64,000 nt of DNA from Streptomyces sp. YIM 130001 (GCF_003574445.1 NZ_KZ984548.1:221970-285969), one strand, 5' to 3'. Counted from the stretch's first letter, positions 10,467-19,591 are shown. Numbers and translations are program-made. The notes: generated by a model from the sequence alone, not told the origin.

Positions 10467-11933
10467 ATGCGTACTGCTTACGGCGTGGACGGGGTGCGGG
10501 CGGCCGAGCGGGACCTGATGGCGCGGCTGCCGGAGGGCGCGTTGATGCAGCGGGCGGCGGCCGGGCTGGCCGCCGCGTCCGTCGAACTCCTCGGCAGGGT
10601 CTACGGATCCCGGGTCGTGCTGCTCGTCGGCAGCGGTGACAACGGGGGTGACGCGCTGTACGCCGGGGCCCGCCTCGCCCGACGCGGTGCGGGTGTCACG
10701 GCCGTGCTCGTCGCGCCCGGGCGGACCCATCCGGGCGGTCTGGCCGCGCTGAGCAGGGCGGGCGGCGCTGTGGTGAACGGCGCTGTGGAGGAGGGCGCAG
10801 TGGCGGACGCCGCCCTGCGCGCCGTGGCCCGCGCGCATCTCGTCCTCGACGGCATCGTGGGCATCGGAGGCAAGGGCGGACTGCGGCCGCTCGCCGCCCG
10901 GTTGGCCCGCGCCGCACAGGAGTCGAAGGCCTCGGTGCTGGCCGTCGACCTGCCGAGCGGTGTCGAGGCGGACAGCGGTGAGGTGCACGGCGACGCGGTG
11001 CGGGCGGATGCGACGGTGACGTTCGGGGCGTACAAGCCCGGTCTGCTGGTGGATCCCGCGCGTGGTCACACGGGCGCGCTGCACCTGGTGCCGATCGGCA
11101 TCGAACCGGCCGGGCCGCCCGAGCTCGAGGCGCTGCAGTTCGCGGACGTGGCCCGGCTGCTGCCGCGGCCCGAGGCGGAGAGCGACAAGTACCGGCGCGG
11201 GGTCGCGGGGATCGCCGCCGGCTCGGCGCAGTACCCCGGTGCGGGAGTGCTCGCGGTGGCCGGTGCGCTGCGCTCCGGTGTCGGCGCGGTGCGCTACGTC
11301 GGGACCGCGGGGGCCGAGGTGATCGCCCGCTTCCCGGAGGCGCTGGTGCACGAGGGGCCGCCGTCGAACGCGGGCCGGGTCCAGGCCTGGGTCGTGGGGC
11401 CGGGCCTCGGCAGCGGGCAGGACGGCGGACGGCTGGTCGACGATGTGCTCGGTACGGACGTCCCGGTGCTCGTCGACGCGGAGGGTCTGCGGCGCCTCGA
11501 CCCGGCCGCGGTCCGGGCCCGTACCGCGCCGACGCTGCTCACCCCGCACGCGGGTGAGGCCGCGGCGCTGCTCGGGGTGGCGCGGGCGGAGGTGGAGTCG
11601 GCCCGCCTCGCCTCGGTGCGCCGGCTGGCGGCGGAGTTCGGGGCGACGGTGCTGCTCAAGGGGTCGACCACGCTGGTCGCCGCGCCGGCGGACGGGATCC
11701 CGGTGCGGGTCAACGCGACGGGCACACCGTGGCTGGCGACGGCGGGCAGCGGCGACGTGCTGTCCGGCCTGGCCGGTGCGCTGCTCGCGGCGGGTCTGGA
11801 GCCGCTCGACGCGGCCTCCGTCGCCGCGTATCTGCACGGCCTCGCCGCCCGCCACGCCTCGACCGGCGCACCGGTCGCGGCACAGGACGTCGCCGCCGCG
11901 ATCCCCGCGGCCTGGCGCGAGGTCCACGGCTGA
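10467..11933 (+). CDS. Bifunctional NAD(P)H-hydrate epimerase / ADP-dependent dehydratase
   Basis: A 488-residue fusion that repairs damaged NAD(P)HX. The N-terminal ~200 residues are the epimerase (YjeF-N type), with the GSGDNGGDALYAGARLA nucleotide loop and DLPSGVEADSGEV. The C-terminal part is a ribokinase-fold dehydratase with LTPHAGEAAALLG, LLKGSTTLVA and NATGTPWLATAGSGDVLSG. The start is ATG 43 bp after acpS. Known names are nnr in fused form, or nnrE plus nnrD; the symbol is left open. Confidence 0.93.
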   Translation: MRTAYGVDGVRAAERDLMARLPEGALMQRAAAGLAAASVELLGRVYGSRVVLLVGSGDNGGDALYAGARLARRGAGVTAVLVAPGRTHPGGLAALSRAGGAVVNGAVEEGAVADAALRAVARAHLVLDGIVGIGGKGGLRPLAARLARAAQESKASVLAVDLPSGVEADSGEVHGDAVRADATVTFGAYKPGLLVDPARGHTGALHLVPIGIEPAGPPELEALQFADVARLLPRPEAESDKYRRGVAGIAAGSAQYPGAGVLAVAGALRSGVGAVRYVGTAGAEVIARFPEALVHEGPPSNAGRVQAWVVGPGLGSGQDGGRLVDDVLGTDVPVLVDAEGLRRLDPAAVRARTAPTLLTPHAGEAAALLGVARAEVESARLASVRRLAAEFGATVLLKGSTTLVAAPADGIPVRVNATGTPWLATAGSGDVLSGLAGALLAAGLEPLDAASVAAYLHGLAARHASTGAPVAAQDVAAAIPAAWREVHG

Positions 11934-12057
11934 CGGCTCGACGCGGAGGGGCCAAGCGGCTGAACGGCCGGAGGGCTGAGGGGCTGGAGGACTGAGGAGC
12001 CGGGACCGGAAACAGGCTGGTCCGGCTCTGTGACCGCCCTCTGAGACACTGGGCGGG

Positions 12058-13203
12058 ATGAACGAGACACCGCCGCGCGTCCGCGCAGAGATCGATCTGG
12101 CCGCTCTGCGGGCCAATGTGCGGACCCTGCGCGCCCGGGCACCCCGCTCCGCCTTCATGGCCGTCGTCAAGGCGGACGGGTACGGCCACGGGATGCTCCC
12201 GTGCGCCAGGGCCGCCCTGCAGGCGGGCGCGACCTGGCTGGGCACCGCCACCCCCGAGGAGGCGCTCGCCCTGCGCGCGGCCGGTATCGGCCCCGACGAG
12301 GCGCGCATCCTGTGCTGGCTGTGGACACCCGGCGGCCCGTGGCGCGCGGCGATCGAGGCGGACGTGGAGGTGTCGGTCAGCGGCCTCTGGGCGCTCGACG
12401 AGGTCACCGCCGCGGCCCGCGATTCCGGTCGTACGGCGAAGGTCCAGCTCAAGTGCGACACCGGCCTCGGCCGCAACGGCTGCCAGCTCGCAGACTGGCC
12501 GCGGCTCGTCGAGGAGTCCCTGAAGGCCGAGGCGGAGGGCACCGTCCAGGTCACCGGGGTCTGGTCGCACTACGCCTGCGCGGACGAACCGGGCCATCCC
12601 TCGATCGCCGCCCAGAGCACCGCCTTCGAGGAGGCGCTGCGGATCGTCGGCGAGGCCGGACTGCGACCCGAGGTCCGGCACATCGCCAACTCGCCCGCGA
12701 CCCTCACCCTGCCCGACTCGCACTACGACCTGGTGCGCCCCGGCATCGCGATGTACGGCATCTCGCCGTCGCCCGAACTGGGTACCTCCGCCGAGCTCGG
12801 CCTGCGCCCCGTGATGACGCTCACCGCCTCGCTCGCGCTGGTCAAGCACGTACCCGCGGACCACGGCGTCAGCTACGGGCACCACTACGTCACACCCCGC
12901 GCCACCACCCTCGGCCTGGTCCCGGCCGGATACGGCGACGGCATCCCGCGGCACGCGTCGGGCAGCGGACCGGTGCTCGTGGCGGGGAAGTGGCGCCGTG
13001 TGGCGGGTCGCATCGCCATGGACCAGTTCGTCGTCGACCTGGCGGGCGAGGAGCCGGCCGTGGGGGAGCCCGCGGTGCTGTTCGGCCCGGGGGACGGGGG
13101 CGAGCCGACGGTGGCGGACTGGGCGCTCGCCGCGGACACCATCGCGTACGAGATCGTGACGCGTATCGGTGCCCGGATCCCGCGCGTCCATGTGAACGGC
13201 TGA
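12058..13203 (+). CDS. alr: Alanine racemase
   Basis: A 381-residue PLP enzyme that makes D-alanine for peptidoglycan. AVVKADGYGHG holds the PLP Lys (Lys38). HIANSPATL and RPGIAMYGISP are family blocks, and VSYGHHY places the catalytic Tyr near residue 273. The N-terminal TIM barrel and C-terminal beta domain fill the normal length. ATG was chosen as start. It follows the NAD(P)HX repair gene by 124 bp and continues the cell-wall precursor theme of this segment. Confidence 0.96.
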   Translation: MNETPPRVRAEIDLAALRANVRTLRARAPRSAFMAVVKADGYGHGMLPCARAALQAGATWLGTATPEEALALRAAGIGPDEARILCWLWTPGGPWRAAIEADVEVSVSGLWALDEVTAAARDSGRTAKVQLKCDTGLGRNGCQLADWPRLVEESLKAEAEGTVQVTGVWSHYACADEPGHPSIAAQSTAFEEALRIVGEAGLRPEVRHIANSPATLTLPDSHYDLVRPGIAMYGISPSPELGTSAELGLRPVMTLTASLALVKHVPADHGVSYGHHYVTPRATTLGLVPAGYGDGIPRHASGSGPVLVAGKWRRVAGRIAMDQFVVDLAGEEPAVGEPAVLFGPGDGGEPTVADWALAADTIAYEIVTRIGARIPRVHVNG

Positions 13204-13367
13204 CCGCGAGGAACCGGTGACCGTTGCCCCACTCCGGGGAAGGTGTAACTGTCAACCAGTACCCACGGGGGAAGACGCAACCGTAGACCGGTGCCCGCGC
13301 GGCCGGCCACGGAGCCCGACCGGGCACCGGCCTACCGGCCATGCCCCGCAGACAGGCAGGAGCGCAC

Positions 13368-14603
13368 GTGAGCGAGACCAGCACGGGGGGCGCCGCCCGC
13401 GCGGCGAGCACCGCGGTGTCGGCGGTGTCCACGGCCAACTGGCGCCGGGCGGGAGTCGCCGGCGTCGCGATAGGCGTGGTGGCCGCGGGAGCGGCGGCGG
13501 GCGTCGCAGTGGAGCGCCTCACGGTCGGCCGCGGGATGCGCAAGAAGGCCCGCCTCGCCCTGGACGCCGCCGGTCCGTACGGCGCACTGCGCGGCATGCC
13601 GGGCCGGGCCACAGCCGAGGACGGCACCGAGCTCTACTACGAGGTCGACGAGACCGACCCGGCCGGCGGTGAAGCCCCGCGCCGCAGACGGCTGTTCGGC
13701 CGCAGGTCACCGGCGCCGGTCACCGTGGTGTTCAGCCACGGCTACTGCCTCAGCCAGGACGCCTGGCATTTCCAGCGGGCGGCACTGCGCTCGGTCGTCC
13801 GCACGGTGCACTGGGACCAGCGCAGCCACGGCCGGTCCGAGCGGGGCCGGGCGCAGGCCGACGGGGTGCCGGTCGACATCGACCAGTTGGGCCGCGACCT
13901 GAAGGCCGTGATCGACGCGGCGGCGCCCGAGGGCCCGCTGGTGCTCGTCGGCCATTCGATGGGCGGTATGACGGTGATGGCACTCGCCGACCAGTACCCG
14001 GAGTTGATCCGGGACCGGGTGGTGGGCGTCGCCCTGGTCGGCACCTCCTCCGGTCGCCTCGGCGAGGTCAACTTCGGGCTGCCGACGGCCGGGGTCAACG
14101 TGGTGCGCCGCGTACTGCCCGGCGTGCTCAACGCCCTCGGCGCACGCGCCGAACTGGTGGAACGCGGACGGCGGGCCACTGCGGACCTCTTCGCCGGGAT
14201 CATCAAGCGCTACTCGTTCGCCTCGCGGGACGTGGACCCGGCGGTCGCGCGGTTCGCCGAGCGGCTGATCGAGGCGACCCCGATCGACGTCGTCGCCGAG
14301 TTCTACCCGGCGTTCCAGAACCACGACAAGGCCGAGGCGCTGAAGCACTTCGCGGGTCTGCCCGTGCTGGTCCTCGCGGGCGACGCGGACCTGGTCACAC
14401 CGAGCGAGCACAGCGAGGCGATCGGGGACGCGCTGCCGGACGCGGAGCTGGTGATCGTGCCGGAGGCCGGCCACCTCGTGATGATGGAGCACCCCGAGAC
14501 CGTCACCGACCGTCTCGCGGACCTGCTGACCCGGGCGGGAGCGGTGGCGTCGGCCGCTACCGTGAGGAGTTATGGAAGCACCGCACCCCCCGACGGCCGC
14601 TGA
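13368..14603 (+). CDS. Alpha/beta hydrolase, membrane-anchored
   Basis: A 411-residue alpha/beta hydrolase. An Ala/Gly-rich hydrophobic segment at about residues 33-50 is probably a membrane anchor or uncleaved signal. The hydrolase part has VVFSHGYCLSQDAW (oxyanion region) and the elbow GHSMGGMT with Ser197 predicted as nucleophile. GDADLVTP and EAGHLVMMEHP supply the Asp and His of the triad. The GTG start follows GGCAGGAG. Substrate is unknown. Its end overlaps tsaE by 32 bp, so it may be in the same transcript. Confidence 0.85.
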   Translation: MSETSTGGAARAASTAVSAVSTANWRRAGVAGVAIGVVAAGAAAGVAVERLTVGRGMRKKARLALDAAGPYGALRGMPGRATAEDGTELYYEVDETDPAGGEAPRRRRLFGRRSPAPVTVVFSHGYCLSQDAWHFQRAALRSVVRTVHWDQRSHGRSERGRAQADGVPVDIDQLGRDLKAVIDAAAPEGPLVLVGHSMGGMTVMALADQYPELIRDRVVGVALVGTSSGRLGEVNFGLPTAGVNVVRRVLPGVLNALGARAELVERGRRATADLFAGIIKRYSFASRDVDPAVARFAERLIEATPIDVVAEFYPAFQNHDKAEALKHFAGLPVLVLAGDADLVTPSEHSEAIGDALPDAELVIVPEAGHLVMMEHPETVTDRLADLLTRAGAVASAATVRSYGSTAPPDGR

Positions 14604-15165
14604 GAGCACGGCCTCCGCCGCCCCGGCCCTCGACGTCAACGCCGCCCAGCTCACCGTCAAGTCACCAGAGGAAATGCGGGAGTTGGGCCTGCGCCTCGCC
14701 GGCCTCCTGCGTGCGGGCGATCTGGTGATGCTCACCGGCGCGCTCGGCGCGGGCAAGACGACGCTCACCCGCGGCCTCGGCGAGGGACTCGGCGTGCGCG
14801 GCGCCGTCACCTCACCGACCTTCGTGATCGCCCGGGTGCACCCGTCGCTCGGCTCCGGACCCCCGCTGGTGCACGTGGACGCGTACCGGCTCGGCGGCGG
14901 GCTCGACGAGATGGAGGACCTGGACCTCGACGTCTCGCTGCCGGACTCGGTGATCGTCGTCGAATGGGGCGAGGGCCGGGTGGAGGAGCTCTCCGACGAC
15001 CGGCTGCACGTGGTCATCGACCGTGCCGCGGGCGACAGCGCCGACAGCGCCGACAGCGCCGACAGCGCCGACAGCGCCGCCGAGGTGCGCGGCGTCGCGC
15101 TCACCGGTGTCGGGGCCCGCTGGGCGGGCGTGGACCTGGGCGTGCTCACCGGTCCTGCCGACTGA
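14572..15165 (+). CDS. tsaE: tRNA t6A biosynthesis ATPase TsaE
   Basis: A 197-residue TsaE, the ATPase partner of TsaB/TsaD in threonylcarbamoyladenosine (t6A37) formation on ANN-decoding tRNAs. The Walker A motif is TGALGAGKTT (about 55-64), followed by TSPTFVIARVH and HVDAYRL. VVEWGEG is the conserved late strand. The start ATG has GAGGAG upstream and lies inside the end of the hydrolase gene. The C-terminal region contains five Asp-Ser-Ala repeats, so the tail beyond ~150 residues is longer than usual. Confidence 0.93.
   Translation: MEAPHPPTAAESTASAAPALDVNAAQLTVKSPEEMRELGLRLAGLLRAGDLVMLTGALGAGKTTLTRGLGEGLGVRGAVTSPTFVIARVHPSLGSGPPLVHVDAYRLGGGLDEMEDLDLDVSLPDSVIVVEWGEGRVEELSDDRLHVVIDRAAGDSADSADSADSADSAAEVRGVALTGVGARWAGVDLGVLTGPAD
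15034..15078. repeat. (GACAGCGCC)5 tandem repeat in tsaE
   Basis: Five perfect 9-bp copies, each encoding Asp-Ser-Ala, in the non-conserved C-terminal part of TsaE. Copy changes would stay in frame. Confidence 0.95.
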
Positions 15166-15284
15166 CGCCCCCCGGAGCGACGAACCGGCGCCGGTGCCCC
15201 GATGCCGTACGCCCGAGGAGCCGACAAGGTGTCGGGAAGTTCTTGCGTGGCGGGTGTCGGCCGTGGTCACATGGAGAAGAGGAC

Positions 15285-15306
15285 GTGGTTAGGTCTACCT
15301 AACCAC
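15285..15306. promoter_or_regulatory. Perfect 22-bp palindrome before a small gene
   Basis: GTGGTTAGGT at 15285-15294 and ACCTAACCAC at 15297-15306 are exact inverted repeats around CT. It ends 28 bp before the ATG of the 64-codon gene. The position suits an operator or a short mRNA hairpin; no regulator is identified. Confidence 0.6.
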
Positions 15307-15334
15307 GACTCCCGTCGGAGCTCCAGGAGGCACC

Positions 15335-15529
15335 ATGCCGGCGTCGGAACGTGACCCGCACAACCGCCCGAAGCCCCCGTCCATGAGCGAGCTGCTCGCA
15401 TCCTGCGCCGCCGCGAAGGCGGTCTCGACACCGCCCGCCGCCCCGGAGCGACACCACGCCTCGGCTCCGGCGCGCACGAATACGTCGCCGGAAGCGGCAG
15501 GGGAGCAGGAGCAGCTGGACGCCGCGTAG
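15335..15529 (+). CDS. Small hypothetical protein
   Basis: A 64-residue protein with an excellent ribosome site (AGGAGG six bases before ATG). It has no membrane segment or signal peptide. The middle part, MSELLASCAAAKAVSTPP, looks helical and carries one Cys; the ends are Pro-, Ser- and Glu-rich and probably disordered. It sits between tsaE and the YkuD-like gene, convergent with the latter. A perfect palindrome stands directly upstream. Function unknown; confidence rests on the start signals. Confidence 0.55.
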   Translation: MPASERDPHNRPKPPSMSELLASCAAAKAVSTPPAAPERHHASAPARTNTSPEAAGEQEQLDAA

Positions 15530-15561
15530 GCCGGGCAGGGTGGTGACGGGATCGGACCGGG

Positions 15562-16110
15562 TCAGGGGACGACGACGACCTGCTGGCCGATCGTCGCGAA
15601 CTTCCACATCGCCGAGCCGTCCGCACGCGACTCCCGGATGCCGCCCGTCTTCTTGTCCGTGTCGGGTGCGGGCGTAGAGCCGTCGACAGCGGCGCTGAAG
15701 CCGATCGCGACGCCGTCGTTGTCGGCGAAGCGCACCACGTGCTCGATCGGCACCCCGTCGGAGCCGGTGATCGTGCCCGAGCGGGAGGTGACCGAGTACT
15801 CGCCCGGCAGCGGGTCGATCGTGCTCGGCGTGACCTTGAAGGTGCGCTGCACCTTGTTGCGCGGACCCACCAGCCAGACGCGGTCCGATTCGAGGGCGTA
15901 CACGACGCGGGATCCCTTGCCCGACTCGGCGGGCAGGGCCTTCGGGTCGGTCTTCTTGCCGGGGGTGTGCGAGCTGCTGGCCGACGCCTTGGGGCGGTCC
16001 TTGCCGATGCTGTCGGGGACGTTCGCAGAGGCCTGGTAGGCGAGGAAGCCGACGGCGGTGAGAGCCGCTGCCGTGAGCCCGGCCACGAATCCCGAGCTGC
16101 TGCGTGACAC
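15562..16110 (-). CDS. YkuD-like (L,D-transpeptidase-related) exported protein lacking the catalytic Cys
   Basis: A 182-residue protein. Residues 5-27 are a single hydrophobic segment (signal anchor), followed by a Ser/Lys-rich linker. From about residue 60 the pattern resembles the YkuD fold: RVWLVGPRNKVQRTFKVTP, then PGEYSVTSRSG, then GGIRESRADGSAMWKFA near the end. In active L,D-transpeptidases the last block reads G-C-I-R; here it is G-G-I-R, so the nucleophile is absent. GTG at 16110 was chosen because GAAGGG precedes it. It may bind cell-wall material without cross-linking; that is inference. Confidence 0.65.
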   Translation of the reverse strand: MSRSSSGFVAGLTAAALTAVGFLAYQASANVPDSIGKDRPKASASSSHTPGKKTDPKALPAESGKGSRVVYALESDRVWLVGPRNKVQRTFKVTPSTIDPLPGEYSVTSRSGTITGSDGVPIEHVVRFADNDGVAIGFSAAVDGSTPAPDTDKKTGGIRESRADGSAMWKFATIGQQVVVVP

Positions 16111-16249
16111 CGGGTCCACCCTTCGCGTGTACCAGTCGCACATGCGTGCGCGCCGTAGATACGACTTCCGTTCAGGGGCCGACGGTAGCAGCAGGGGCGG
16201 CCCGGCTCTTGGCGCCGTGCCCCGGCCGCTTACGCCGTAGGCTGTTCGC

Positions 16250-16903
16250 GTGCTCTTGCTCGCCCTGGATACCGCCACCCCCGCCGTCGGCGTCGCCCTG
16301 CACGACGGCACCTCCGTACTCGCCGAATCCAGACAGGTGGACGCCAGACGCCACGGGGAGTTGCTGCTCCCCGCCGTCGACCGGGTGCTCGCCGAGGCGG
16401 GCGTAGGGCTCGATGCGGTGACCACGATCGTGGCGGGCGTCGGACCGGGTCCGTACACCGGGCTCAGGGTCGGCCTGATGACCGCCGAAACCTTCGGCTC
16501 CGCGCTCGGCATCCCGGTGCACGGGCTGTGCACCCTGGACGGCCTGGCCCACGCCTCCGGCCTCGACGGCGACTTCGTGGTGGCCACGGACGCGCGGCGC
16601 AAGGAGGTCTACTGGGCGCGCTACACCTCCTCGCGCACCCGGGTCGCCGGCCCGTCCGTCGACCGGCCCGCGGACATCGCCGAGCAGGTGGCCGGTCTGC
16701 CCGCGGTGGGCGCGGGCGCCCGGCTCTATCCGGAGACGTTCACCGACGCACGCGATCCCGGGCACGTGTCCGCCGGTGCGCTCGCCGCGCTGGCGGCCGA
16801 GCGGCTCGCCGCCGGCGAGGAGCTGCTGGAGCCGCGGCCGCTCTACCTGCGCCGTCCCGACGCCCAGGTGCCGAAGAACTACAAGGTGGTCACCCCCAAG
16901 TGA
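16250..16903 (+). CDS. tsaB: tRNA t6A biosynthesis protein TsaB
   Basis: A 217-residue TsaB, the inactive-kinase-fold partner that scaffolds TsaD and TsaE. LLALDTATPAVGVAL, the middle block TIVAGVGPGPYTGLRVGL and VVATDARRKEVYWARY are characteristic. GTG at 16250 is the start because the family begins directly at the first strand. Its stop overlaps the rimI start (GTGA), showing translational coupling in the tsaB-rimI-tsaD operon. Confidence 0.95.
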   Translation: MLLLALDTATPAVGVALHDGTSVLAESRQVDARRHGELLLPAVDRVLAEAGVGLDAVTTIVAGVGPGPYTGLRVGLMTAETFGSALGIPVHGLCTLDGLAHASGLDGDFVVATDARRKEVYWARYTSSRTRVAGPSVDRPADIAEQVAGLPAVGAGARLYPETFTDARDPGHVSAGALAALAAERLAAGEELLEPRPLYLRRPDAQVPKNYKVVTPK

Positions 16904-17556
16904 CCGTGACCCTGCGCGAGATGCGCTGGTGGGACATCGAACCGGTGCTCCGCCTCGAGCGCGAACTGTTTCCTGACGACGCCTGGTCCAAGGGAATGTT
17001 CTGGTCGGAGCTCGCCCACGCCCGTGGGCCCGGGGCCTCCCGCCGTTACGTGGTCGCCGTGGAACCGGCCGCCGACGGACCCGAGCGCCTGGTCGGCTAC
17101 GCGGGCCTGGCCGCCGCGGGCGCCGGTACGGGTGATGTCACCGGTGACGTCCAGACCATCGCGGTGGCCGCCGACCACTGGGGCACCGGACTCGGGGCGT
17201 CGCTGCTCACCGACCTGCTGCAGTACGCCACCGCCTTCGAGTGCACCGAGCTGCTGCTCGAGGTGCGGGTCGACAACACCCGTGCGCAGAAGCTGTATCT
17301 GCGGTTCGGCTTCGAGCCCATCGGCTTCCGTCGCGGCTACTACCAGCCGGGCAACGTGGACGCCCTTGTCATGCGCCTCGCCGACCCCGCGTCCGGCGTC
17401 CCGGGCCCCGAAGCCGGCCCCCCGGACGTGCCCGTCGCCGAAGTCCCGGTGGCCGAATCAGGCACGCCCGACGCGCAGGCGAGCGACCCGTACGCCCCCG
17501 ACGCACCGGCGACCGAACTACCAGGAACCGAGCAAGGACCCGACACCCATGGCTGA
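16900..17556 (+). CDS. rimI: Ribosomal protein S18-alanine N-acetyltransferase RimI-like
   Basis: A 218-residue GNAT acetyltransferase. The GNAT core is within residues 1-160: [21 protein letters not shown] (acetyl-CoA pyrophosphate loop follows Q/R-x-x-G-x-G/A pattern) and ARAQ-type helix [18 protein letters not shown]. The last ~55 residues are Pro/Ala/Asp-rich and probably disordered, an extension over the usual ~150. The start GTG overlaps the tsaB stop by four bases, and the end overlaps tsaD by eight. RimI is a common passenger of t6A operons; the exact substrate is inferred. Confidence 0.9.
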   Translation: MTVTLREMRWWDIEPVLRLERELFPDDAWSKGMFWSELAHARGPGASRRYVVAVEPAADGPERLVGYAGLAAAGAGTGDVTGDVQTIAVAADHWGTGLGASLLTDLLQYATAFECTELLLEVRVDNTRAQKLYLRFGFEPIGFRRGYYQPGNVDALVMRLADPASGVPGPEAGPPDVPVAEVPVAESGTPDAQASDPYAPDAPATELPGTEQGPDTHG

Positions 17557-18679
17557 TTCACGCGACAAGCCACTCGTTCTCGGCATCGAGACCTCCTGCG
17601 ACGAGACCGGCGTCGGCATCGTGCACGGGACGACACTGCTCGCGGACGCCGTCGCCTCCAGCGTGGACGAGCACGCCCGATTCGGCGGCGTGGTGCCCGA
17701 GGTGGCCTCCCGCGCTCACCTCGAGGCGATGGTGCCGACCATCGAGCGCGCGCTCGGGCAGGCGGGCGTGAGCGCGCGAGACCTGGACGGCATCTCGGTG
17801 ACCGCGGGCCCGGGCCTGGCCGGCGCGCTCCTGGTCGGCGTCTCGGCCGCCAAGGCGTACGCCTACGCACTCGGCAAGCCGCTCTACGGCGTGAACCACC
17901 TGGCCTCGCACATCTGCGTCGACCAGCTCGAGCACGGCCCGCTGCCGGAACCCACGATGGCCCTCCTGGTCTCCGGCGGGCACTCCTCGCTGCTGCTCTC
18001 CTCGGACATCACCTCGGACGTACGGCCGATGGGCGCGACGATCGACGACGCCGCGGGCGAGGCCTTCGACAAGATCGCGCGGGTGCTGCACCTCGGATTC
18101 CCCGGCGGCCCGGTGATCGACCGGCTGGCCCGCGAGGGCGACCCGGAGGCGATCGCGTTCCCGCGCGGACTGACCGGGCCGCGCGATCCCGCGTACGACT
18201 TCTCCTTCTCCGGGCTCAAGACGGCCGTGGCCCGCTGGATCGAGGCCAAGCGGAGTGCGGGTGAGGAGGTGCCGGTACGGGATGTGGCCGCCTCGTTCCA
18301 GGAGGCCGTCACCGATGTGCTGACCCGCAAGGCAGTACGGGCGTGCAAGGACCAGGGTGTGGACCACCTGATGATCGGCGGCGGAGTGGCCGCCAACTCC
18401 CGCCTGCGGGCGATGGCCGAGGAGCGCTGCGAGCGCGCCGGTATCCGGCTGCGGGTGCCGCGTCCGGGCCTGTGCACCGACAACGGCGCGATGGTCGCGG
18501 CCCTCGGCGCCGAGATGGTCGCCCGTAACCGCTCCGCCTCCGACTGGGACCTGTCCGCGGACTCTTCTCTTCCGGTCACCGAACCGCATGTTCCGGGTGC
18601 GGCGGACGGCCACGGCCACGCTCACTCGCACAGCCACGACCACGTGCACGAGGTCAGCAAGGACAACCTGTACTCATGA
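17549..18679 (+). CDS. tsaD: tRNA N6-adenosine threonylcarbamoyltransferase TsaD
   Basis: A 376-residue TsaD that transfers the threonylcarbamoyl group to A37 of t[19 protein letters not shown] opens the ASKHA fold. NHLASHICV supplies the two metal His, [10 protein letters not shown] and [10 protein letters not shown] are nucleotide blocks, and [11 protein letters not shown] and CTDNGAMVA are near the end. ATG at 17549 overlaps rimI. The last ~30 residues form an unusual tail with nine His ([14 protein letters not shown]) that is absent from typical ~340-residue TsaD proteins. Confidence 0.97.
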   Translation: MADSRDKPLVLGIETSCDETGVGIVHGTTLLADAVASSVDEHARFGGVVPEVASRAHLEAMVPTIERALGQAGVSARDLDGISVTAGPGLAGALLVGVSAAKAYAYALGKPLYGVNHLASHICVDQLEHGPLPEPTMALLVSGGHSSLLLSSDITSDVRPMGATIDDAAGEAFDKIARVLHLGFPGGPVIDRLAREGDPEAIAFPRGLTGPRDPAYDFSFSGLKTAVARWIEAKRSAGEEVPVRDVAASFQEAVTDVLTRKAVRACKDQGVDHLMIGGGVAANSRLRAMAEERCERAGIRLRVPRPGLCTDNGAMVAALGAEMVARNRSASDWDLSADSSLPVTEPHVPGAADGHGHAHSHSHDHVHEVSKDNLYS

Positions 18680-18942
18680 CCGTCGCGCTGATGTGGGAGG
18701 CGAGAGGCGCCGAGGGCCGGGGCGCCGAGCTCCTGGCCTGGGTGCGGGCACAGCACCTCGCCGGTGAGCCGCTGCGCCGCGAGGTCCTCGGTGCGCCCGG
18801 CGACCGCGTCCTGGTCATCACCTGGTGGGCGGCCGCGTACGACGCCGAACTGCCCGAACTGCCCGATCCTCCCGGCGAGTTGCTGCACCGGCCGGTACAC
18901 CGCTGGCGCTTCGAGCGCTTCGAGTCGTACGGCGAGGAGTGA
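18676..18942 (+). CDS. Small conserved-looking hypothetical protein
   Basis: An 88-residue protein starting ATGA over the tsaD stop, so it is translationally coupled to the t6A operon. It has alternating strands and helices ([20 protein letters not shown], then RVLVITWWA, then HRWRFERFE), a pattern seen in small dimeric alpha/beta-barrel monooxygenase-like proteins. No catalytic residue can be assigned. No membrane segment. Confidence 0.7.
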   Translation: MTVALMWEARGAEGRGAELLAWVRAQHLAGEPLRREVLGAPGDRVLVITWWAAAYDAELPELPDPPGELLHRPVHRWRFERFESYGEE

Positions 18943-19003
18943 GGCGCCGCCCGGGCGGGTGCTCCTGAGCCGGGCCGAGCGGCGGCCCAGGAACACCCAC
19001 CGC

Positions 19004-19468
19004 TCACCAGGTGATCTCGCCCGCGGGCTGGCGCGTGGTGACGTTGATGCGGTTGAAGAGGTTCGTCACGGCGGTCCACAGGACGATCCTGGCGAGCTGC
19101 TTCTCGTCGAAGTAGGTGGCGGCCTCGTCCCAGACGTCGTCCGGCACCGGGTCGGAGCGGTCGCTGAGCCGGGTCGCGCACTCGGCGAGCGCGAGCGCCG
19201 CCCGCTCCTCGTCGGTGAAGCGCGGCGACTCCCGCCAGGCCGCCACCGCGTGCAGCCGTTCGTCGCTCTCGCCGGTCTCCTTGGCGCTGCGTACTCCTCC
19301 TTCGACGCAGAAGCCGCAGCCGTTGATCTGACTGGCCCGCAGGTGCACGAGGCCCAGGATCGAGGGCGGCAGGCTGTCGTCCTGCTGCAGGGCGTTCACC
19401 ACCTGCAGGATGCCCTTGGTGGCTTCCGGGAGCAGGGCCCCGGGGTTTCGCATACGTGCTGGTCGCAT
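19004..19468 (-). CDS. Carboxymuconolactone decarboxylase / AhpD-like protein
   Basis: A 154-residue AhpD-superfamily protein. The redox motif is INGCGFCVEGG with a C-x-x-C pair (here C-G-F-C) and a nearby acidic residue, as in alkylhydroperoxidase AhpD-like proteins. Such proteins reduce peroxides or act as thiol peroxidase partners. GGAGACAGCC precedes the ATG at 19468. It is divergent from the DGPF/ECF42 pair; genes of this type are often found with these sigma factors, so joint control is plausible. Confidence 0.85.
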   Translation of the reverse strand: MRPARMRNPGALLPEATKGILQVVNALQQDDSLPPSILGLVHLRASQINGCGFCVEGGVRSAKETGESDERLHAVAAWRESPRFTDEERAALALAECATRLSDRSDPVPDDVWDEAATYFDEKQLARIVLWTAVTNLFNRINVTTRQPAGEITW

Positions 19469-19591
19469 GGCTGTCTCCGTTCGGCCCGCGTGTGGGGCCT
19501 GATCGCGCGGAGGGCCGGTCCCTCCGCGTACTGCCATGACGGACGGCCGGGCAGGAGTGTGACCGGCCGGGAGGAGATCTCCGGCAGAGAG

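Noticed and set aside
13204..13367. Riboswitch before the alpha/beta hydrolase
   Set aside because: Only 164 bp, no recognisable conserved core; a plain promoter region is more likely.
15285..15306. DmdR1/DtxR iron box
   Set aside because: Half-sites are similar, but the palindrome has an even centre and the 19-bp spacing of iron boxes is not met. Kept only as an unassigned palindrome.
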